Origin: Spodoptera frugiperda
Taxonomy: Eukaryota > Arthropoda > Insecta > Lepidoptera > Noctuidae
Length of the DNA stretch: 64,000 nucleotides
Direction: 5' to 3'
NCBI RefSeq assembly: GCF_023101765.2
Contig: NC_064233.1
Location: 7,091,501 to 7,155,500 of the forward strand
Shown: piece after piece, positions 1 to 11,700 of the stretch
How the letters are laid out: each line of letters begins with the position of its first letter
How positions within the stretch are numbered: position 1 is the first letter of the stretch
Position numbers and translations under genes: made by a program
The notes under the pieces: generated by a model
Databases searched by the model: none
Seen by the model: only the letters and a program-made list of their open reading frames with translations
Told to the model about the DNA's origin: nothing

Positions 1-220
1 CAAATTATAACAAATTTTGATTTAGCAAAAGCAAGTCGTGATTAATTCGAGTCATTATTAAATAAAAACTAACTGTGATTATGTGTGATTTTATCTTATA
101 ATAATAAATAAAAATAAACAATTTGTGAGCAATGGCTGGATCATCGACTGCGCAAAGTATCGCTGGTTCGAAACAAGACTGAATTAATGTGATTAATATG
201 TTATGTATATGTTTCATGTA

Positions 221-633
221 TACAATGTGATAGGGGTGAGACTTCTAACCCGTTAAGGCTGAGTACTACATCGATACAATAATACATTGTCGATAAAATC
301 TTATCGACAAAAAGAATAATATTGGTCGTTGAACCCCCTCCCCTAAAAATTATGGCTATTTTTTTTTTTATGCGTCGTAGAAAATAGAAAAGAAAAGAAA
401 AACGAGAAACGGTAGCTAATAACCTTGGCTAACTAATTCATTACTTTTTTCATATGTTTCATAATGTTTTGGTGAGGTATAAAATTCATTTCTGAATTAT
501 TTTTACCGAAAAAATCGCTATTTTTCAATATTTTCAATTGGGGGTTCAACGCCCCATATTATTTTTTTGTCGATAAAATTAGATGTAGTACTCAGCCTTA
601 ACGGGTTAGAAGTCCCACCCCTATCACATTGTA
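221..633. mobile_element. MITE, TACAATGTGATAGGGG family, intact copy
   Basis: 413 bp bounded by inverted repeats: TACAATGTGATAGGGGTG at the left and CACCCCTATCACATTGTA at the right, continuing inward through the AACCCGTTAAGGCTGAGTAC region. TA dinucleotides flank it, so a TA target is likely (Tc1/mariner-type, inferred). No coding capacity. A second copy at 6752-8991 is split by a LINE. Positions 1-220 and 634-1180 are plain AT-rich DNA. Confidence 0.8.
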
Positions 634-1180
634 TAGTTTTTCAATTTGTGTGATATTTACTTTGGTGTTTGTAATCGCATCTACATCTATATAATTATGT
701 CGAAAGTTATATACTCGTATCTTAAGATTTTTTGTCTTTTTGTACTCTTGGAAATGGAATGGAATCACGATTTATTTTTCTAATCATTTGTCTCTCTGCC
801 TACTCTCTGTAAGGACAGAAAGGGACAAAGTAATGTATTTTTGTTTTTTTTTAAGAACCATAGTTTCATACTAGTATTTTCTCCTGTGTCGTGGATGCGT
901 TTACAAAACACATAATTGTTTGACTACATATTATTTGAAAACGTTTTAATATTTATTTGTCTCGAGTGCCAATTTATAAGTACATCAGATTATTTGGAAG
1001 ATATAATCAAAATAGGATACTAAACAATGGTTATTTGAAAAAGATAAGCAATTGTTTTTTGTATATAATTAATATTTCTATGCTTTTTCTATAAAATTCT
1101 GTGTAATTTCCTTTCAACATTGTATTAATTTTCGAAAATTTCTTACTTTTAGTAAGCTAGTTCTCTACTTTCACCTAATC

Positions 1181-1275
1181 TGGAATTGTGCCCGGTATAT
1201 AGCAATAGACTCACCCCCTATTACATGGGAATTATAACACAAACGGTGAAATGTGGGTCTTACATACATATGTGT
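1181..1275 (+). repeat. Relic tail of SINE-B
   Basis: GGAATTGTGCCCGGTATATAG...CACCCCCTATTACATGG is the middle-to-3' part of the tRNA-derived SINE-B seen nearly complete at 24008-24293. The stretch 1276-1971 is AT-rich with nothing recognisable. Confidence 0.6.
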
Positions 1276-1971
1276 ACTTCTGGAATCCTGTCCTTTCGGG
1301 AATTTATAGACGTTTATATGACGATTCCTTCTTTTTTCTTAATTAGTATATAATAATTATGTCTATCTCTTTCACTCTCTTTCTCAATCTCTTTTCATAA
1401 TCCATTCTCCTTTCTCTAGTCACTCTTTTTCCTCATGCCATTATCATTCATATTCTTACTGACATATTATTAAGTTATAATTGTTTTTAACCTAATCATC
1501 ATTTCATTGTAAGTCATATTCTTAATAACATAAGGTATATTTTTCTTTAATTTAAGCCTAATTGTGATATGATTTCTGTACTTGACTGAAAATAAAACTA
1601 GATTATAATTAGTATTCTTATAAATCTTGATGTGTAAAGTTCTAATTTATTTATTAAGGATTGGTTTTAAGAAAAAAGATTATTATAAAAGGACAAAAAG
1701 AAATTTTGATTATATTATGTTATATATCTTTTAATTTTTTTTATTTTTAATTTTAATTTCAATTGTGTGGTAATATCACAGAACAATATTAAATAACTAC
1801 CACCTTTATTATTTTAGTGGGTGTAATAAGATGAAAACAAGCATTACTTTGGCATTGATAAAATTAACTGTAGAGTCAGGATTTTCAATTTACATCTATC
1901 CTTAGTTTATAAAATAGAACTTTATATAAATAGATTTTATTTTTATTTGTAATCTTCTCCCTTTTTGCGAG

Positions 1972-2287
1972 GTCTTACGTGAGCGATCTAGACGCGAAGG
2001 CAATGCGGTGCGGCGCGGCGCGACAACAACAAACTGTCAAAATGTATTGACATGGCTTACATCACCAACCGCATGTAAGATGAGGCGCGAACGCGATCAA
2101 TTGGATTAATATTTTCGCGTGAACCAGACGCGGTGCCGACAAGATTTTGTTTATAATGTCGGAAACAGAAACAAAACGAAACGATTCACATGCACGTAGG
2201 ACATAGCCGCCGCGTCACATCGCATCGCGTTGAATTCGCGTGTCACCGCACCGCTTCGCGTTCGCTTCTAGATCGCTCACGCAGGAC
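1972..2287. mobile_element. GC-rich MITE with GTGAGCGATCTAGA ends
   Basis: Left end GTCTTACGTGAGCGATCTAG and right end CTAGATCGCTCACGCAGGAC are imperfect inverted repeats that continue through GCGAA and GGTGCGG blocks. The 316-bp island is strikingly GC-rich in AT-rich surroundings. Target duplication not clear. Superfamily not assigned. Confidence 0.7.
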
Positions 2288-2660
2288 GCTGCGTTAGAAA
2301 TATTCTTCTAATTTTAAGAAGTTATTAATACTCTTCAATATTTTAGACCACTAATCTTTAGTTATTAGTTTTAGTACTACATATTTTTAAATGTTACCTT
2401 TTGTTAATAATATTTTAACTCAAAACTAAATTTATAGATAGTATTACAATTTTACAATAAAGTTATTCTAAATATTAATATGTATTAGGTATTTATCAAA
2501 TTTATGGGAGACTTCGAAACTATCCATCAATATGCTTCCCGTTTGCACACTATTCAATTCAAATATACTTAACTGTTACTCCTCTATATACTTAATATAA
2601 TATAACAATATTAGTGTTATGTTATGTTATAGATGTTATAAAATAACTCCTTTGTTATAG

Positions 2661-2760
2661 GTTACTGAGCGCGGACTTGAGTGCTGAACCCAAGAATAAG
2701 ACGCAAGAGTTTGCGCAAAATGAGATCATCAGATTGGCAGCTGAAAGTTTGGCGTTACAG
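2661..2760 (+). CDS. didum: didum visible exon 1 (coiled coil)
   Basis: Acceptor after TTTGTTATAG, donor CAG|GTACAT. Enters with one base of a split codon and encodes 33 residues (LLSADLSAEPKN...AAESLALQ), rich in charged residues and leucine as expected for a coiled coil. The preceding exon is outside the window; nothing coding was seen in 1-2660. Confidence 0.85.
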
Positions 2761-5700
2761 GTACATAAATACGTCTTTAGAACTATTTTAAGACATTCTT
2801 AATTAATGATATGAATTGGAACGTCGGTAGAGGGCGCCCTAAACGGATATATAGTGACCAGATTGGCGATATATTAAAGAAGGGCCAAATTAAAAGTACC
2901 CTTAACCGACGAGCATGCTTGAAAAGACTGATGACTGTTGATGAAGCGAAAGTGGTGTGTAAGCCTTCTGCCTACAGAGATAGTCGTGTATGAACTAAAT
3001 TAATTAAAAAAATACGGTTTACTTACGTAAATTAATGGAGGAAAGCTCTACTAGTTTCGAGTCTCAGAGGGACTCTTCATCATGAGTAGTGTCCACGTGC
3101 GCGGACGCGTCATTATTCATGAGCAGCATTCCATGACACACTACGTGGCAATTGTCGCGCTGATACTCAGAATTAGCACGCGCGCATAAATTTTCAAAAT
3201 ACCTACTAGTCTGCTTAACAGCTGATCATTCAAAAGCACGTGCGCGGAAAATTTAGTTGTTTTGATATCGTGATAAAAATAAAACTAATGAGTACATATA
3301 TAAAAAAAGTTTCTTCGGAAAAGTTGTTTGTAATCATCAATACAATCATGTGTTAAAATATCGTTCACTAATTACCAGTCACCCTATATGTGTTTTTGTT
3401 ACAGGAACGCGTGGACAAGTTATCAGAGAGCTGCCGGCGGTACAAGAACCAGATCCGACTGCTGGTGAACAAGCTTAAGGAGGTCGGCATCGATGACGTC
3501 AACGATATTCTTGATAGCAATGGTAAGCGAGCAACATCGATATTGATTCAATTCCCGCCCCAAAGAGTTTTTGGTGTTTCACATTTCTAGGATTTTCACT
3601 TGTGTCTCATATGGTAATTATGTACAGGAGGCATATAATAAGCTGCTGAATAAATGGCTCCAGGTTGGATTTATAGATTGAGTAAATCTAGATTGATTTT
3701 TTGGAACGACGAAAATTCTATAACATAAATGGTTAAATAATAACGTGACGTTTATTTTTAACATGTTTTATTCTACATATTTATTTATTTATTACTATTA
3801 AGGTACGCCAACAGAATAAACACCAAAATTAATAAATAACATGATGAAGACACAAGATCATGTGCTTATGCCAATTTTATTATAGACATGCACCATATTC
3901 ACAATACGTTTTTTTTTTTTTTTTTATGGAATACGCCGGTCGTCGTGCAGACGTATCATTTGATGGTAAGCGATCGCCGTCGCCCAAAACACCAGAGGCG
4001 TTACAATTGCGTTGCCGGCCTTTTGGGGATTGGGAAAATTAGGAAGAGAGGGAACACAACGCTTAGAATAATATAAAAATATTAATACAGTTAAAATATG
4101 AATACAATGCAATTAACAATATTGTATATTTATTTATCCACAGACCCAGTGGTGCCACCGAACGCGTCGATGACCCTGGAGATGGCGCCAGTGACACGTA
4201 AGAAGGAACGCGAGTACCTCGGCATGTTCGAGTACAAGATACAGGATGAGGGGCTCATCATCAAGAAGCTCATTTCTGGTGAGTTTATTATACACAATGT
4301 ACACTTATAATATAAAAATAAGTCAGGTTTTCCATCCTGAAGCTATAACTCCAGAACGCACAAACCGATTTTCATGGTTTTCAACGGTTTTCAATGCTGC
4401 AAGCGAAATCACGGGTAGACAGACAATGTTGTTTGACAAGAGATCCTCGCTGATTTTCAACATGATGATAACAAATCGCGTGCAAAGTGTTGTCTAGTGC
4501 ATACGAGGTTATAACGTATGATTTGAGTACACTAGAAGAATTTTTAGTAAGTTCAAATAAATTCATCGAAACGGAGTTTCGTTGAAAAATCTTTTTTTGT
4601 GTCGAATTTAATAAATAATGTGCAAAGTGCTATACCATTTTATAATCCTTATTAAATGCGCCAACTTTGGTGAAATTTGCCACTACTAGCCCCATACATA
4701 ATTTATTCAGTAGAGTCACTTAAAGTAAGGTGAAAATTTTATTCAGAGTATTTGGTTTCTCTAAAACTTACAATGTTTTCCAATCTAAAGCAGTTGGCTA
4801 AGAATTTATGATTCCATATTACTGGAGCACTATTCAGGATAATGTAAGGAAGACTGCAGACGAAAAAATAAAGATTTGTAGCAACAAGAGTCAAAAGACT
4901 GGCACAGGGTGTACTTTTTCGTGGATAACACATAAGTCACTGTAATTTAAAAACTGTAGGACTTGGAATTTTTTTTATATTTTTCTGATAACATTTGGAA
5001 CCTTGCTGATCATCTGGTGCCTGTTGGACGTCGACTTCAGGGACACCCTGTATATATTACGGTTTTTGAAAAATTCTCAGTAGTAGTACGTTGCGGAATT
5101 GTCCCCAGTATATAGCAATAGGCACACCCCCTATTACATGGGACTTATAACACACAGTGAAAGGTGTATGTACATGTATAGCGCATTACGTACCCTAATG
5201 TGCACCTCTGCCTAACCCTTAAGAGATAAAAGGCGTGACGTTACAAAAAAATACAGATGTAATTACTGCAAAGATTTTTAAATACATGTATGTATGTTTA
5301 TCACTCTACAGCGTACAACAGACGGGTTGAGTTTATAAAAACACATACTACACTACATTTTACCCCCTAAAAATCTACAAATAAAAGCAAAATTAACTCA
5401 AATCCAACCTTCCCCCTTCAGACTTAAAGCCGAAAACAGCAGTGACCCTGCTGCCAGGGCTGCCAGCATACATACTGTTCATGATGCTGCGACACATGGA
5501 CCACGTGGATGACGAGCCGAAGATGCACCAGCTCATGAAGGCAGTCAGGACTGCTGTCAAGAAGACCCTGAAGAAACGGGCTGAGAGCGTCGAGTATAAT
5601 GCGCTGTGGCTTGCTAATATGTTACGGTGAGTTCTTTTTTATATCGTAGTCCATGGCATATTTTAACTTTATCTACGAACGTAGATAACGAGCAACCTCT

Positions 5701-8700
5701 TGTGTTCATATGCTCGTGAATCGATGGTGGGTGCATTTACTTTATAAAAAAACATTAACATTTTAATTTTCTACTTTTTTGCTTAGTCAATGATGACAAT
5801 CTAGTCTAGTAGTCTACTAGTATAGTTTACTAGAAATATATAAGTAAATACTTATTTATTTCTAGTTACTATTCTGTCTAGACAAACTAATAAATAAAAT
5901 TTAAGTGTCTATTTATAATATTGAAAGCACCGCTTTTTTCTACATGCTTTTTTTATTGCTGATAGGCTCGAGTTCGACCACTATCTCACCTGATGGTAAG
6001 CGATGATGTGGTCGAAGATGAAGCACGCTTACTTAGAAATATCCTATTCACTCTAGTCTTAAAGACTCCAAGGTTATATTTGTATATAAACACAAATTAT
6101 TATTTTACTAACGACCCGCCCCAGGTTCGCTTGGGTGCAATGGTGATATATTATGCCATTATTATACATATAAACCTTCCTCTTAAATCATTCTACCTAT
6201 TACAAACCGCAACAAAATCCGTTGCGTAATTTTAAAGATTTAAGCATACAGACAAACAGACAAAATTAGCGACTTTGTTTTATACAATGTAGTGATTACC
6301 AATTAAAGGGTGGAGCGAAACAACCCTGACATAAGTGTTTTTACCAATTACTGGGGCCATTCCAGGTTTTTATTAATGCTAAAATAAATACAATTTCTTT
6401 AAAAAAAAACATGGTTATAAAAGTAAAAGCTAATTTGTCAATAAAGTCATCATAGTAATATTGTAATGTTGTATCATTGTTGCAGGCTCCTAAACAACCT
6501 GCGTCAGTACAGCGGCGACACGATCTACCAGTCGGCCAACACGCCGCGCCAGAACCAGCAGTGTCTGCGCATCTTCGACCTCTCCGAGTACCGGCAGGTG
6601 CTCAGCGACATCGCCGTCTGGATCTACCAGGGTAAGCACGGATCGTTTATACTCCATACTCAAACACACACACCCCCGCTTCCTCACACCTTCTTATACA
6701 CAAACACTACCAGTACCACCTAATACCCCCCCCCCCTTTTTCTTTTATTTATACAATGTGATAGGGGTGGGACTTCTAACCCGTTAATTCTGAGTACTAC
6801 ATCTAATTTTATCGACAAATAAAATAATATGGGGTTGAACCCCTAATTGAAGATATTGAAAAATAGTGATTTTTTCGGTAAAAATAATTCACAAATGATT
6901 TTTTTCTCACCAAAACGACTAAGTGGGTTGCGACTCTTTATCCCGAGATATGATCCTAAATATCCTTGACCACATCCTATCACCGATTACCCACATAATG
7001 AACTTCTCCTTGTTCTCCGGTGTATTTCCAGCAGTGTGGCGCAGGGCCTTTGTCCGACCGCTACCTAAGGTTGGTAATCCCACCCTACCAACCCATTTCC
7101 GTCCTATCTCAATCCTTCCCTTCCTATCCAAAGTGCTGGAGGCCTGTGTCCATAAACAATTATCCCATTTTGTTTACAAGCACAGTCTAATAAGCCCGTT
7201 GCAATCTGGTTTTCGACCGGGCCACAGCACTGTAACCTCCCTCCTTAAAGTGACTGGCGATGTTAGGGCTGGCATGGAGGATACCAAAGTGACAGTCTTG
7301 GTATTGGTAGATTTTTCCAACGCTTTTAATATGGTCAGTCACGATATCCTTTCGGCAATCCTGTCCCATCTTGCGATCTCCGGCAAATCACTGGAATGGT
7401 TCTCTTCATATCTTCGGGGGCGTCAGCAGTCGGTCCAGCATGATGATCATTTCTCAGGCTGGTGTGATCTGGCGGCAGGCGTCCCTCAGGGCGGCATTCT
7501 TTCTCCACTTCTTTTCTCTATTTTTATTAACTTCATTACTCCTGAACTTCAGTGTGCGTACCATTTGTATGCGGACGACTTGCAGCTGTACCGTCAATCT
7601 GGGGTGGACGATCTACCTGATGCTATCAGCAGACTTAATGGTGACTTGGCAGCTATTCGAAGTTGGTCAAACAGGTTCGGTATAGCTGTTAATCCAAACA
7701 AGTGCCAAGCCATAGTTATAGGTAGCTCTCGGAGCCTCAGATCGATTGACGGTGCGACACTGCCTCCCATCTCCTATAATGGTGTGACTATCCCATTCAG
7801 TCAGGACGTCAAGGACTTGGGCTTAATTATTGACAGCACATTGAGCTGGCGTGCACAGGTTGCTAGTGTTTGCCAGAAAGTTACTGGGTCATTGAGGGCG
7901 CTGTATCGTTTGAGGAATTTCCTTCCATCCTCCGTAAAGGCACAGCTGGTGCAGAGCTTGATTTTCCCTATTATTGATTACGCTGATGTCTGTTACTACG
8001 ACCTGAATGCAGATCTGCTCAATAAACTAGACCGACTTCTAAATAACTGCATTCGATTCGTTTTCAACTTACGTAAATATGATCATGTTTCTGCACATAG
8101 ACTGCAACTAAAGTGGCTGCCCATACGCTTGCGCAGGCAGCAGAGGGCATTAACCACTTTATTCTCTTACCTTATCTCTCCTTCTTCACCTAATTATCTT
8201 GCTTCTTACTTCCAATATTCTTGCGCCAACCACACTAAATTTCTTCGTTCGTCTCAAAATCGACACCTTCAGTGTGTCTCTCATCGCACTGACTTCCTTC
8301 ACTCTTCTTTTTTCATTCAAGCTGTTCTTCTGTGGAATGCGCTCCCCAAGGAGATCAGAGTGGCAAAAAATCGCAGTTCCTTTAAATTTAAAGTCCGCGA
8401 GCATTTAATGAAAGATTGGCAGACTCAAGACAATTGAGGAAATTGAGGAAACTTATTTCTCCATTATGTGTATGTATATGTATGTAATGTGTATTACATG
8501 TATTGTATGTATTGTATGTATTATATATGTATATATATATATGTATTATATATTGTATTGTATTCTTATATTATTATGTATTGTACATTGTATTTTTATA
8601 TTTATTCTTTTGTGCCTGTGTTTTGGCTTCGCTTCGATCCGCTTCATTTCTCTGCACCACCCAATGGTTGACTGTTAGAGAATGCCTTAAGGCATTAAGT

Positions 8701-11700
8701 CCGCCATTCACTGTATTTTTATGTGATGAAGAAATAAATAAATAAATAAATAAAACATTATCAAACATATGAAAAAAGTAATGAAATAGTTAGCCAAGGT
8801 TATTAGCTACCGTTTTTTTTGTTTCTACGACGCATACAACCTTTGATATCAAAAAAAGTAAAATATATATTAAAATAGTCATAACTTTAAGGGTAGGGGA
8901 TTCGACCCCTTCGGCCCCCGACTTTTGTCGATAAAATTAGATGTAGTACTCAGCCTTAACGGGTTAGAAGTCTCACACCTATCACATTGTATATGTTTTT
9001 ATGTTCGTTTAATTTATTATATCGTTATGTTTAATATATTAATTTAAAACTGGAACAATTAATTTACCGTACCTGGATGGGCGCTGACAATTGCGACTCA
9101 GTTTTTTAACTTTAGTAGCTGTCATAGTTTTCTTTATGTGTTCAATGTCTAGTGTTCATGTTCCCAATAAAGCGCAAGAATACTTTGCTTCAAACTACAT
9201 GGTAGTACAATTTTTTTTATGGTTTAAACCGGTGAACGAGCGGTACAATCACGTGATGGAAAGCAATCGCTACCGCCTATGGACACCTGAAACATCAGAG
9301 GCGTTACAAGTGCGTTGATGGCCTTTTGGGGGTTAGGAATTTAAGGGTTGTTGGGGAATCTGTCATTGGGTTCAAGCGTTGTTTAACGTAGGTTTTCTGA
9401 GAGTCTGTGGTATCACTCCGATTTAGCCAGTCAACCTAGCAGGGCCGAAGCATGGTTTTCCACACATACCATGTTTTAATTTATACAGTTTACTAAAATA
9501 ATGAATTCCTCACCAGGCCTCATCCACCTGCTGGAGCGTCAGCTAGAGCGGCTGATAATCCCGGCGATCCTGGAGCACGAGGAGATCAGCGGGCTGTCGG
9601 GCCCCAGCGCGCGGCCCCCGCAGGCCGGCGCCGGGCCCCAGCGCCTCAAGCAGGAACTCTCCGCCACACACGACCATCTCCACACCTTCGCCGTCGACCA
9701 GCCCTTGAGGCTGATGATATTTAAACAGGTATGTTTTAATTATATTTATGTTTTTGGTTTTACAAAGGTCAGACAGGCAGAAAATGCCAACGGAATTATT
9801 TTCCCCCATGTACTGTTGCATAAAACTTTTTAAATAAAAAAAAAATTAAAGGTGAGGTCAAACAAGCTTAATTGTTTTATGGTATAAGCCGGTAAACGAG
9901 AAGACGGATCACTTGATGGTAAGCAATGGTAAGCAAAGCCCATGGACATATGAAACACCAGAGGCGTTACAAGTGTGTTGTCAGCTTTTTGGGGGTTAGG
10001 AATTTAAGCGTTGTTGGGGAATCGGAATTCGGGTAATTAAACCTCCGATAACCTCACTCACACAACGAAACACAACGCAAGTTGTTTCACGTCAGCAGCA
10101 GGGCCGAAGCGTAGCTCTCCCACACTTACTATTTCCCCCCTCCCCTCTAAAAGGGGGTTTTGAGGGGGAAGGGGTAGAAATATAAATTTATTCCAAAAAT
10201 TTTATTATGCAAATTAATTCTTTCATTCCAGTTATTCTACTACATATGCGCGTACAGCTTGAACCAGCTGCTGCTGCGCAAGGACCTGTGCTGCTGGGCC
10301 AAGGGGCTGCAGATCAGGTACAACATCTCCCATCTCGAGACTTGGATCAAGGAGCATCTCGCTGAGTATGGGCAGAAGAGTGTAAGTACTTGTTTTAATT
10401 ACTTTTATAGTTTTTTTAATTATGTTTTTTTTTGAAGTTTGGCCGCTATCTCACCTGATGGTAAGTGATGATGCGGCCTACGATGGAGCACGTCTGCCCA
10501 TAAGCAATTGAAGAATTGAAGACACTCAGGTTATACCCATCAGGAAACACTGACTCCGGCAAAGAATTCCGCTACCAAAGTAGCAAGGAAGTTTGTTAAA
10601 AAAAATTGAATGCGACTGCTAAGTACAAAGGGTTTCGTGTTTTATTTCCGGAGAAAGTTTGATAGGGTATTTTCGAATAATGCTCAGTAATGAAATGAAA
10701 CCTAGGCGCTTACTCTTGAAACCAATCTCAGTCTCAGTCCGCGCGGTGTCCAAGTATTACGCAGTTAAATAAATAAATACTGGACTCTCGGTGTACTGTG
10801 TACGAAGTTTACTAAGAAGTTATTTAATATTTAATTTTTATGTTATTTTATTTCATAATGTATGTTCGCATACTGTCACGTCCTTAAATATTGAACGTAT
10901 CTCACCTTGTATGTCAAAATTATACAACCACAATTGTAGCTGTTTTAATACCATTTAGTTCATTTAATAGTGTTGCAACAATTTCAATGTCGATCGATCG
11001 GAATTGGATTCAAGCCTTGATTGTACCTGGTATATGTATAGGAACTACCATAAATAAACTGGAAATATCAATTCTATTTATATTATATTTTATTATACAA
11101 ATTATATTCAACCTTAATCCCTACAAAATAGCATACATTTTGCAGGTGGAAGAAATACTAGGCGTTTTGAAGCCAATCACCCAAGCGGTCCAATTGCTTC
11201 AAGCTCGCAAGTCCATGCAAGATGTGCAGAGTACTGTCGATATGTGCGCTAACCTCACCGCCATGCAAGTCTGCAAGGTAAGTGGAGCCTTATTGCAATT
11301 GAAATAAGGTTTAGTTTTTACCCGACTGCGCCAGAAGCAGGGTTATTTTTAAGAAACACCGCCGGTAAATGAGCAGACGTATCGCCTGATGGTAAACAAT
11401 CGCCGGCGCCAATGGACACTTGAAACACCAGAGGCGTTACAAGTGGGTTGCCTGTCTTTTGGGGGTTAGGAATTTAAGGGTTGTTGGGGAATCGGGGATT
11501 GAGAAGATTGGGAAGGGGGAATTGGGCCTCCGGTAACCTCACTCACACAACGAAACACAATGCAAGCGTTGTTTCACGTCGGTTTTCTGCTCGGCCGTGG
11601 TATCACTCCGATCGAGCCGGCCCATTCGTGCCGAAGCATGGCTCTCCCACGTCTTAGAAGAATAAAAACATTGTAGGTATTATTAATTCAATTTTTTTTG

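Noticed and set aside
8466..8745. Overlapping ORFs just after the LINE reverse transcriptase
   Set aside because: They translate the TATG-rich 3'UTR of the LINE and have low complexity.
10891..11307. 138-residue ORF as an independent gene
   Set aside because: Only its last third (from 11146) is real, and that is exon 8 of didum; the upstream part is intron read-through.
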